Below, piece by piece: positions 1 through 6,316 of a stretch of DNA of 8,334 bases (position 1 is its first letter; each line of letters opens with the position of its first letter). The notes below the pieces were generated by a model that ran no database searches, had not been told where the DNA came from, and saw only the letters and a program-made list of their open reading frames with translations. The position numbers were made by a program, and so were the translations under genes. Source of the stretch: an uncultured Clostridia bacterium (GTDB taxonomy: Bacteria; Bacillota; Clostridia; Christensenellales; Borkfalkiaceae); NCBI GenBank assembly GCA_947629225.1, contig CANRCY010000057.1, forward strand, positions 1-8,334, in the 5' to 3' direction.

Positions 1-1029
1 GAGAAGGACACGGGCGGTCACGTCTATATGTCCCTCAATGCCGACTTCTTCGGCGCGCAGTGCGTCAATGCCTTTGTCAAAGACGGCTTTATCATCAAGG
101 ACGGTCATCAGGATAAGGGGCTTTACGATTACAAGAACCTCGACGCCGACGTGCCCGCCTCCGCGCCCATGCTCTTCGGCGTGAAGGGGATGACGGCTCA
201 GCTCGCCCCCCTTCAACAGTTCGAGGGCGACCCGACCGACCCCGCGGTCAAAGAACAGATCATCAAGGCGAAGTTCACGGGTTATGGCGTTTTGAACGGC
301 AAGGAATATCTTCCCGCCGAGGTCGGGAGCTCCGTCTCCGCCGAAACGCTCACCCTGCTCACGAAGGGGGAGAGCGCGTCGCAGAGAAACGGCTATGCCG
401 TCAAGGTCAACCTCACCAAGCGTTTGCCCTATCTCACCGTGCTCGAAGTGCAGGAAGTCACTTCCTCCACCAAATTCACGGCGGGCGAGGGGTACGGTTG
501 GCTCCGCTCTTCCGACCGCTTCGGCGACAATAAGAAGTTCCTCTCCTCCCTCAAAGTCGGCGACGTCGTGAATTTCTCCATTCTCTCTCCCGACGGGACG
601 TGGAACGGCTACGAGACCGTTCTCGGCTGCCGTCAGACGCTCGTCCTGAACGACGCGCCCGCCGAAACCGTTAAATTAGAAAACAGCAACGGCGCGCAGA
701 GCCCCGACGTGCCCCGCTCGGCGGTCGGCATCATGCCGAACGGCAACGTCGTCATCTTCGCGGTCGAATCGATGTATTACGGCAAGAAGAACGTCGAGGG
801 CGATACGCACGGCATGGACCTTCCCGAACTTGCGGAATTTGCATATTACTACGGTTGCACGCAGGCGGCGAACTTCGACGGCGGCGGCTCCACCCAGCTC
901 GTCGTGCGCGGCGAAAGCGAGGAGACGGGCAGAGTGGTCGTCCGCTCTTCGGATACGGCGAGCACGACCCTTTCGAGCACCCGCGCCGTCATGAACGGCA
1001 TTTTGGTCACTTCGAGGAAAGAAGCATGA
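1..1029 (+). CDS. Phosphodiester glycosidase (NAGPA / DUF2233-like domain), 5'-truncated by window
   Basis: The frame is open from base 1, so the true start lies upstream and 342 codons are visible. The Met codon at 28 is internal, within a conserved stretch leading to NADFF. Residues below are counted from the first in-window codon. The hallmarks of the phosphodiester glycosidase domain (catalytic region of the mammalian 'uncovering enzyme', which removes GlcNAc from a GlcNAc-phosphodiester) are present: NADFF (13-17, the usual NxGFF), PRSAVG (238-243), GMDLPELA (271-278), NFDGGGST (291-298) and a closing STRAVMNGILV. The segment between about 90 and 210 looks like the extended beta-rich middle part of long family members. 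The N-terminus is missing, so export cannot be judged. The stop overlaps the next gene's start by four bases (ATGA). Bacterial members are varied and the natural substrate is unknown; the family call is firm, the substrate is not. Confidence 0.9.
   Translation, partial: EKDTGGHVYMSLNADFFGAQCVNAFVKDGFIIKDGHQDKGLYDYKNLDADVPASAPMLFGVKGMTAQLAPLQQFEGDPTDPAVKEQIIKAKFTGYGVLNGKEYLPAEVGSSVSAETLTLLTKGESASQRNGYAVKVNLTKRLPYLTVLEVQEVTSSTKFTAGEGYGWLRSSDRFGDNKKFLSSLKVGDVVNFSILSPDGTWNGYETVLGCRQTLVLNDAPAETVKLENSNGAQSPDVPRSAVGIMPNGNVVIFAVESMYYGKKNVEGDTHGMDLPELAEFAYYYGCTQAANFDGGGSTQLVVRGESEETGRVVVRSSDTASTTLSSTRAVMNGILVTSRKEA
1014..1017 (+). promoter_or_regulatory. Ribosome binding site of the SGNH hydrolase gene
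   Basis: GAGG, 8 bases before the ATG at 1026 and inside the end of the upstream gene. It supports this start over the in-frame Met codons further upstream (from 855), which would overlap the phosphodiester glycosidase gene extensively. Confidence 0.65.
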
Positions 1030-2120
1030 ACGTTTTTACGTTCGACCCGAACATGACGGGCAATTTGCCCTTCCCCACGGGTCTGAAATGGCGGAGCGCC
1101 AAGGAGCCCTGCTTCGGGCTCTTCGGCACGGACGCCAAAGAGGAGACGGGCTATTACCGCCTCACGTCCGCCGAGCGCGACCTCATCCGCCCCGTAAACG
1201 ACGGCGAGGCGTGGTTCGGCGAGCACTCTTCGGGCATCTGCGTGCGCTTCGAAACGGACAGTTCCGCCCTCAACGTGCGCGTGAAGCTCCGCGAAAAATT
1301 CGGCATGACGAACATGACCCAGATCGGGCAGTGCGGCATGGACCTCTACGTCTATGACGAGCGGGCGGGGGAATTCGTCCTGCACGAAGTCGCCCGCTAC
1401 GAATTCGACGCGACGGAGTACGAAGTGCCCCTCAGCCACTTTCTGAACGCACCGAAAAAGCCGCGCAAATACATCTTGCACCTGCCTCTCTACATGGCGG
1501 TGGAATCGCTTGAGATCGGGCTCGACCCCGACGCGTCCGTCCGTCCCTTCGGCTATCAAAAGAGCGAACGGGTGGGCATTTACGGCACGAGTATCGTGCA
1601 CGGCTGCGCCGCGTCCCGTCCCGGGCTTGCGCCGGCCGCCATCCTCTCCCGCGCGCTCAATGCGGAGGTATTGAACTTCGGTTTTTCGGGCGTCGCCTTT
1701 ATGGAGAAGGAGATGGGAGCGATTTTGGGAAAGCGCAAGCTCGATCATCTCATTGTGGACACCGAGCCCAACGCGGGCGTAGACGAACGCTTGCGCGACA
1801 ACGCCGCTCCCTTCCTCGACGAATTTTTCAAATACAATCCCGCCGCAAAGGTCGTGCTCTATTCGCGCGTGCCCTTTGCGCTCGACTATTTCGACGAATA
1901 CCGCGCCCGCATGGCGGACTATTACCGCGGCTTTTTGCGCCGTCTTGCGGCAAAATACCGCAAAGCGGGGCGCGAAGTGCACTTCGCGGACGGCTTTAAG
2001 CTCTTCAAGGGGAACTTCGGCGAATATTCCACCGACGGAATTCACCCCAACGACGTGGGAATGCTCGCGCTCGCCCGCTCTTACGAACGGGAGATCGTCA
2101 AATTCGGAGGCGTCAAATGA
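1026..2120 (+). CDS. SGNH/GDSL hydrolase with N-terminal GxDLY domain (probable carbohydrate esterase)
   Basis: A 364-residue protein with two parts. The N-terminal beta domain (about 1-175) carries GMDLY (104-108), the motif that names the GxDLY domain found before this kind of esterase. The C-terminal SGNH hydrolase domain (about 180-364) matches the 'Lipase_GDSL_3' type. Block I is GTSI followed by GCAASRPG, with nucleophile Ser189 (GTS replacing GDS). Block II is in NFGFSG (217-222). Block III is EPN with Asn249. Block V is DGIHPN, with Asp337 and His340 completing the triad. Family members are esterases, often sugar deacetylases; the substrate is inferred from the neighbouring glycosidases. 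There is no signal peptide or membrane segment, suggesting a cytoplasmic enzyme. The start is chosen at the ATGA overlap with a good ribosome site; an in-frame extension to 855 would run through the upstream gene's conserved DGGGS region. It ends in another ATGA overlap with the DUF4127 gene. Confidence 0.9.
   Translation: MNVFTFDPNMTGNLPFPTGLKWRSAKEPCFGLFGTDAKEETGYYRLTSAERDLIRPVNDGEAWFGEHSSGICVRFETDSSALNVRVKLREKFGMTNMTQIGQCGMDLYVYDERAGEFVLHEVARYEFDATEYEVPLSHFLNAPKKPRKYILHLPLYMAVESLEIGLDPDASVRPFGYQKSERVGIYGTSIVHGCAASRPGLAPAAILSRALNAEVLNFGFSGVAFMEKEMGAILGKRKLDHLIVDTEPNAGVDERLRDNAAPFLDEFFKYNPAAKVVLYSRVPFALDYFDEYRARMADYYRGFLRRLAAKYRKAGREVHFADGFKLFKGNFGEYSTDGIHPNDVGMLALARSYEREIVKFGGVK
1971..1988. 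repeat. Perfect 18-bp palindrome inside the SGNH gene
   Basis: CGCGAAGTGCACTTCGCG equals its own reverse complement over 18 bases, centred on TGCA. It encodes part of the GREVHFADG stretch just before block V of the esterase. Symmetry stops at the flanking bases (G on both sides). It may be a coding coincidence in GC-rich DNA, and no function can be shown. Confidence 0.6.
2106..2110 (+). promoter_or_regulatory. Ribosome binding site of the DUF4127 gene
   Basis: GGAGG six bases before the ATG at 2117, inside the last codons of the SGNH gene. It is a strong match with ideal spacing, and together with the ATGA overlap it fixes the start. Confidence 0.8.
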
Positions 2121-3613
2121 AAATTTTAATGCTCCCTCTCGACGAGCGTCCCTGCAATTACTTCTATCCGCAGATCATGCCGCGCGCGGGCTACGAGCTC
2201 TTGCTCCCGCCCAAGGAGATCATGGGGGACAAAAAGAGGGCGGGGGACGCCGCAAAAATCGCCGAATGGCTGCTCGATAGCGTTTCCTGCGCCGACGCGT
2301 GCATTCTCTCCCTCGATACGCTTGTCTACGGCGGCATTGTGCCCTCGCGCCTGCATGCGCTTCCGCCCGAGGAGCTCTTCCTCCGCGCGGACCTCATCAA
2401 GACGTTGCGGGAAAAGAACCCCCGCATGCAATTCTATGTCTTCGGGCTCATCATGCGCTGCCCCGACTATTCTCTCTCCGACGAAGAGCCCGACTATTAC
2501 GACCTCTGCGGAAGAGAGATCCACCTCTTCGGAAGGTACACCCATCTGCAAAAACTCGGCAAGCTCACCGAGGAGGACAAAGAGGACTTCGAACGGGTCA
2601 AACAAAAGACGGCGCCCTATATCGGCGACTATCTTGCCCGCCGCGACAAAAATCTCTCCGTGCTCGAACACTGTCTCGGGTTCGTAAAGGACGGCACGGT
2701 GGACTATTTCGTCGTCCCGCAGGACGACGCGGCGGTGTACGGGTTCACTTCCATGGACCAGATGCGCATCCGTTCCTTCTTAAAGGAGAATTCCCTGCAC
2801 CTCAGAACGGCGATGTACCCTTCGGCAGACGATACGGGTCTCATTCTGTTGGGGCGGGCGGTCGCGCGGCTCTCGGGGGTCTCCCCCAAAATTTTCGTGC
2901 ACTATGCGAGCACCAAAGCCGAGGCGGTCGTCCCGTGGTTTGAGGACAGAGCCCTCGGCGAAACGGTCAAATACCACATTCTCGCGGTCGGCGGGCGGCA
3001 GGTGTATTCCTTGCCCGAAGCGGACGTCGTGCTGTGCGTCAACATGGGCTCGGGCATGTATCGGGAGGACGACCCCGCCTATGTGCAGGCGTACGACGTC
3101 GAGCGCAATTTGGGCGAATTCGTAAATTTTCTCGGATACGCGCTCGAAAGCGGCAAGGTAGTCGCGGTGGGGGACGTCGCCGCATGCAACGGGAGCGACG
3201 GCGAACTCTTGCGCCTCCTCGGCAAAGAGGACCTGCTTTTGAAGATCCACTCCTATGCGGGTTGGAACACTTCGAGCAACACCCTCGGCACGGCGGTGTG
3301 CGCCGCAGTCTTGTATCTCCTCGGAAGAGACGATGCGGGCCGCATATCCTTTCTTTTGCACCGCTACTATGAAGACATGGCGTACATGGGCTTTGTGCGG
3401 CAGGACGTCACGGCTCATTTTCTTCCCCCGCGGGGCTTGGACTATTTCCATGCCGACGGCGAAGAGGGCGAGGTCGCCCGCGCCGTCAAGGAGGGGATCG
3501 TGCGCTACATGCAAGAGAATTTCCCGTCCCTTGCGGCGCTCGTCAAGGACGTGCACATCCGCATGCCTTGGCGCAGAATGTTCGAAACGGAGGTAAAACT
3601 CGAACTCAAATGA
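2117..3613 (+). CDS. DUF4127 family protein, function unknown
   Basis: A 498-residue protein, about the usual length for the family, with no signal peptide or membrane helix. Family hallmarks are intact: LPLDERPCN at the N-terminus (6-14), SLDTLVYGGIVPSR (65-78), PQDDAA (201-206), SADDTG (236-241), DVAACNGSD (353-361), YAGWNTSSNTLGTA (380-393) and a C-terminal MPWRRMFE (483-490). No biochemical activity that I can recall is assigned to DUF4127. The run of conserved acidic and polar motifs (Asp9/Glu10, Asp67, Asp203/Asp204, Asp238/Asp239, Asp361) looks more like an enzyme active site than a structural protein. The gene is coupled by ATGA overlaps to the SGNH esterase before it and the ROK kinase after it, and is followed by GH20 and GH31 glycosidases. 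A role in breakdown of the same glycan is therefore the best inference, possibly as a glycosidase, lyase or other sugar-active enzyme. The family assignment is firm and the function open. Confidence 0.92.
   Translation: MKILMLPLDERPCNYFYPQIMPRAGYELLLPPKEIMGDKKRAGDAAKIAEWLLDSVSCADACILSLDTLVYGGIVPSRLHALPPEELFLRADLIKTLREKNPRMQFYVFGLIMRCPDYSLSDEEPDYYDLCGREIHLFGRYTHLQKLGKLTEEDKEDFERVKQKTAPYIGDYLARRDKNLSVLEHCLGFVKDGTVDYFVVPQDDAAVYGFTSMDQMRIRSFLKENSLHLRTAMYPSADDTGLILLGRAVARLSGVSPKIFVHYASTKAEAVVPWFEDRALGETVKYHILAVGGRQVYSLPEADVVLCVNMGSGMYREDDPAYVQAYDVERNLGEFVNFLGYALESGKVVAVGDVAACNGSDGELLRLLGKEDLLLKIHSYAGWNTSSNTLGTAVCAAVLYLLGRDDAGRISFLLHRYYEDMAYMGFVRQDVTAHFLPPRGLDYFHADGEEGEVARAVKEGIVRYMQENFPSLAALVKDVHIRMPWRRMFETEVKLELK
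3589..3593 (+). promoter_or_regulatory. Distant GGAGG upstream of the ROK kinase start
   Basis: GGAGG lies 16 bases before the ATG at 3610, further than the usual 5-9. No better Shine-Dalgarno sits closer and no alternative start codon lies in between. Translation of the kinase therefore probably depends on ribosomes finishing DUF4127 and restarting at the ATGA overlap. Confidence 0.45.
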
Positions 3614-4446
3614 AGCTCGGCGTCGATCTCGGCGGCACCACGATCAAGGGGGCGCTGCTGAACGGTACAACTTTTCTCCGCGAGCGAGAAGCTCCCACCC
3701 GCGGCAGGGAGGGGAGAGAGGCGATCATGTCCTCCCTCTTTTCGGTGATAGACGCTCTTTTGGAGGGCGCGGAACGCCCCGAGCTTCTCGGCGTCTCCTC
3801 CGCGGGAAATATCGACCCGTATCGCGGCATTTGCGTATATGCTACCGAAAATCTCATGGGCTGGACGGGCGTCGACCTCAAAGGCACGCTCGAAGCCCGC
3901 TACCGCATTCCCGTGCAGGCGGATAACGACGCCGTCTGCGCCCTCAAAGGGGAACTTCTGTTCTATCCCGAAGAGCGGGACGTCACCATGCTCACGTTCG
4001 GCACGGGCGTGGGCGGCGCGAGCCTCGTAAACGGCGAGATCGTGCGCGGGGAACATTTCGACGGCGCCCGTTGGGGGCACGTCACCCTCTTCGAGGGCGG
4101 AAGACGGTGTTCCTGCGGCAAGCTCGGCTGTGCGGAGAGCTATCTCTCGGCGACCGCGCTCCTTGCCCGCGGCAGGGAAAAGCTCCCCGCGCTCGGGAGC
4201 GCAAAAGAGCTCTTCGAACTCTATGCGGAGGGGAATCCCGCCGCGCGGAGCGTTCTTACGGAGTTCGGGGACTGCCTCAACCGTCTTCTCGAAATCATTC
4301 GCGCCGAGGTCGCGCCCGCGCGCATCCTGCTCGGCGGCGGCATGGCGCAGTCGGAAGAGATCTTTTTGTCTTTCATTGAAAAAAAGGACGACGTCGCTTT
4401 CGCCCGCCTGAAAAACCGCGCGGGGATCGTCGGCGCCTGTCTGTAA
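3610..4446 (+). CDS. ROK family sugar kinase
   Basis: A 278-residue protein, slightly short for ROK proteins (about 290-320), with no helix-turn-helix, so a kinase rather than a repressor. The start at the ATGA overlap gives MKLGVDLGGTTIKGAL, the N-terminal phosphate-binding loop exactly where expected; the in-frame Met at 3568 would add 14 residues over the upstream gene. Other motifs are ADNDA (104-108, Asn106 and catalytic-base Asp107), GTGVGG (131-136), the zinc motif CSCGKLGCAE (167-176) with His157 as the likely fourth ligand, LLGGGM (240-245) and a C-terminal NRAGIVGACL. The usual sugar-contacting Glu of the ExGH motif is Arg154 here (ARWGH), so specificity or activity may differ from standard glucokinases. 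It probably phosphorylates a hexose or N-acetylhexosamine freed by the glycosidases around it, using ATP in the cytoplasm. Glucose, GlcNAc and ManNAc are all possible; the substrate cannot be read from the sequence. Confidence 0.92.
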   Translation: MKLGVDLGGTTIKGALLNGTTFLREREAPTRGREGREAIMSSLFSVIDALLEGAERPELLGVSSAGNIDPYRGICVYATENLMGWTGVDLKGTLEARYRIPVQADNDAVCALKGELLFYPEERDVTMLTFGTGVGGASLVNGEIVRGEHFDGARWGHVTLFEGGRRCSCGKLGCAESYLSATALLARGREKLPALGSAKELFELYAEGNPAARSVLTEFGDCLNRLLEIIRAEVAPARILLGGGMAQSEEIFLSFIEKKDDVAFARLKNRAGIVGACL

Positions 4447-4450
4447 GGAG
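4447..4450 (+). promoter_or_regulatory. Ribosome binding site of the GH20 gene
   Basis: GGAG, directly after the kinase's TAA stop (together TAAGGAG), five bases before the ATG at 4456. Confidence 0.8.
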
Positions 4451-4455
4451 AAATT

Positions 4456-6306
4456 ATGAAATTCCGCATTTTATCCGAAGAACTGCGGGAAGCGGCGCAG
4501 GAGCTCGCTCCCTACGGCGTGGAGCTCGGGGACGAAGTCGCTGCCGAGTACCGCGAAGGTCCCTTTGAAATTGCCTATAACGGCGAACGGGTCGTCATTT
4601 CCGCGCCCAAAAAGGTGCAGTTCTTCTACGCGCTCAAACTGCTTTCGGACGAAGGTCTGCCCGAACGAGGCACGACCCTTTCGCCCCGTTGCAACTTTGA
4701 CGATCTCACCTATATGCTCGACTGTTCCCGCAACGCCGTTCCCAAGGCGGAAACGCTCAAAGAACTCATCCGCCACCTCGCCGTGCTCGGGTATAACAGT
4801 CTCGGGCTGTACATCGAAGATACCCTTGTCGTAAAGGAATATCCCTATTTCGGCTATCTCCGCACCCCCTTCACGGCGGAGGAGATCCGCGAGGCGGACG
4901 GCTATTGCAAGCGGTTCGGCATCGAGCTTGTGCCCTATATCCAGACGCTCGCCCACTTCAATTCCCTCACCCGCCACTATGCAATGGGGCATTTGTTCGA
5001 TACGGGCGACATTTTGCTCGCGGACGACGAAGAGGTCTACCGCTTTTTGGAGGCGCTCATCTCCGCCTGTGCGGACGCGTTCAGCTCCCGCAACATCAAC
5101 ATCGGCATGGACGAGGCGTACATGCTCGGGCGGGGACGCTATCTCGACCTTCACGGGTACGAATCCCGTTTCGACATCATGGCGAAGCACCTCGCCCGCG
5201 TCACGCAGATCTGCGAAAAATACGGTTTCCGCGCTCCCATGATGTGGTCGGACATGTTCTTCTCGCAGGCAATGGGCGCGCAGTACGGCGACGATCTGCC
5301 CGCGCACGTCGCCCAAAGTTTGCCCAAAAACGTCGAGCTCATCTATTGGGACTATTGCTCTACCGACCGCAAGCATTATGCCGCCATGATCGAAAAACAC
5401 CGCATGTTCGAAAACCGCATCGGGTTTGCGGGCGGCGCGTGGAAGTGGCTGGGCTTTACGCCCGACAACCGCTATTCCTTCGCCGCATGCGGGGCGGCGG
5501 CTAAGGCGTGCGTCCAAAAGGGCGTCCGCCGCTTCATCGTCACGGGTTGGGGAGATAACGGCGCGGAATGTTCGGTGTTCGCCACCCTTCCCGCCCTGCT
5601 CTACTGTTCCCGCTGCAATTACGGAAATTTCAAGGTCGACGCCGCCTACAAGCGCAGTTTCTTGCGCCTCACGGGGGTGAAGTTCGAAGATTTCATGACG
5701 ATCGACCTCTGCAACCGCGTCACGCGGAACAACGACGTGGAGGAGAAGAACAGCGCAAACAAATACCTTCTCTTCAACGACGTTCTGCTCGGCACGCTCG
5801 ATACGACGGTCGAAGAGGGCTTGGGCGGGCTCTATGTCTCCCATGCGCGCAAACTCCTGCACGCCTCGAAGAGGGCGGGCAGATGGGCGTATCTCTTCGA
5901 AACGCAGTACCGTCTCGCGCGCGTGCTGGCGCTCAAAGCCGATATGGGTATCCGTCTCCGCAAGGCGTACGCCGCGGGGGATAGGGAGACCCTCTCCGTA
6001 TGCCGCGGGGAATTAAAGGAACTTCTCAGGCGGGTCGACGCGCTCTACGCCGCATTTTCGGCGCAGTGGGAGCGGGAGTCCCGCGCCAACGGGTTCGACG
6101 TGCAGGATCTGCGTTTCGGCGCGTTGAAGCAGCGGCTCTCGGCGGCGATCCGCAAGCTCGGGGCATATCTCGAAGGGGGAGAGCCCATTCCCGAACTCGC
6201 CGAAACCCTTCTCGACCACATGGGGCACGGGAGCGAATTCGAGGTCGACCCCGACCAGTGCGAATGGCGTTGGCGCCGCATGACTTCCGTCAATGTCAAC
6301 GAATAA
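4456..6306 (+). CDS. GH20 family beta-N-acetylhexosaminidase, non-canonical GH20C-like
   Basis: A 616-residue protein without signal peptide. A short N-terminal alpha/beta domain (about 1-78) precedes a TIM-barrel (about 80-400). Within the barrel, GYNSLGLYIED (112-122), YIQTLAHFNS (161-170) and NINIGMDEA (213-221) are visible. The Asp219-Glu220 pair is the GH20 catalytic couple, with Glu as acid/base and Asp orienting the substrate's own N-acetyl group (substrate-assisted, retaining). Downstream barrel motifs are MMWSDMF (262-268), YWDY (298-301) and GWGDNGAE (364-371). The remaining 200 residues form a mostly helical C-terminal domain rich in Arg, Leu and Ala. Overall size and layout resemble, from memory, the intracellular GH20C of Streptococcus pneumoniae rather than secreted chitobiases. 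It should release terminal beta-GlcNAc and/or beta-GalNAc from imported oligosaccharides, supplying the adjacent kinase. Nine bases separate it from the kinase gene, consistent with one operon. Confidence 0.9.
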   Translation: MKFRILSEELREAAQELAPYGVELGDEVAAEYREGPFEIAYNGERVVISAPKKVQFFYALKLLSDEGLPERGTTLSPRCNFDDLTYMLDCSRNAVPKAETLKELIRHLAVLGYNSLGLYIEDTLVVKEYPYFGYLRTPFTAEEIREADGYCKRFGIELVPYIQTLAHFNSLTRHYAMGHLFDTGDILLADDEEVYRFLEALISACADAFSSRNINIGMDEAYMLGRGRYLDLHGYESRFDIMAKHLARVTQICEKYGFRAPMMWSDMFFSQAMGAQYGDDLPAHVAQSLPKNVELIYWDYCSTDRKHYAAMIEKHRMFENRIGFAGGAWKWLGFTPDNRYSFAACGAAAKACVQKGVRRFIVTGWGDNGAECSVFATLPALLYCSRCNYGNFKVDAAYKRSFLRLTGVKFEDFMTIDLCNRVTRNNDVEEKNSANKYLLFNDVLLGTLDTTVEEGLGGLYVSHARKLLHASKRAGRWAYLFETQYRLARVLALKADMGIRLRKAYAAGDRETLSVCRGELKELLRRVDALYAAFSAQWERESRANGFDVQDLRFGALKQRLSAAIRKLGAYLEGGEPIPELAETLLDHMGHGSEFEVDPDQCEWRWRRMTSVNVNE

Positions 6307-6311
6307 AGGAG
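6307..6311 (+). promoter_or_regulatory. Ribosome binding site of the GH31 gene
   Basis: AGGAG five bases before the ATG at 6317, immediately after the GH20 stop codon. It decides the start at 6317 over the in-frame ATG at 6293, which lies inside the GH20 gene and would add MSTNKGEH, residues encoded mostly by the GH20 tail and this ribosome site. Confidence 0.85.
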
Positions 6312-6316
6312 AACAT

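Noticed and set aside
855..1025. In-frame 57-residue N-terminal extension of the SGNH gene
   Set aside because: The extension is Arg-rich, overlaps the conserved DGGGS region of the upstream gene in another frame, and the ATG at 1026 has its own ribosome site in an ATGA overlap.
849..2045. Antisense open frame of 398 codons opposite the SGNH gene
   Set aside because: A shadow of the sense gene with low-complexity composition and no motif; it also covers the conserved end of the phosphodiester glycosidase on the other strand.
2875..2897. GGGGG-TCT-CCCCC hairpin followed by AAAATTTT, terminator-like
   Set aside because: The stem is only five pairs, it lies in the middle of the intact DUF4127 gene, and it is not followed by a proper T-run.
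3568..3609. In-frame 14-residue extension of the ROK kinase
   Set aside because: It lies inside the conserved C-terminus of DUF4127; the start at 3610 gives the standard ROK N-terminus and matches the ATGA pattern of the previous junctions.
4471..5862. Antisense open frame of 463 codons opposite the GH20 gene
   Set aside because: Same shadow effect; no ribosome site or family motif, and the sense strand carries clear GH20 motifs.
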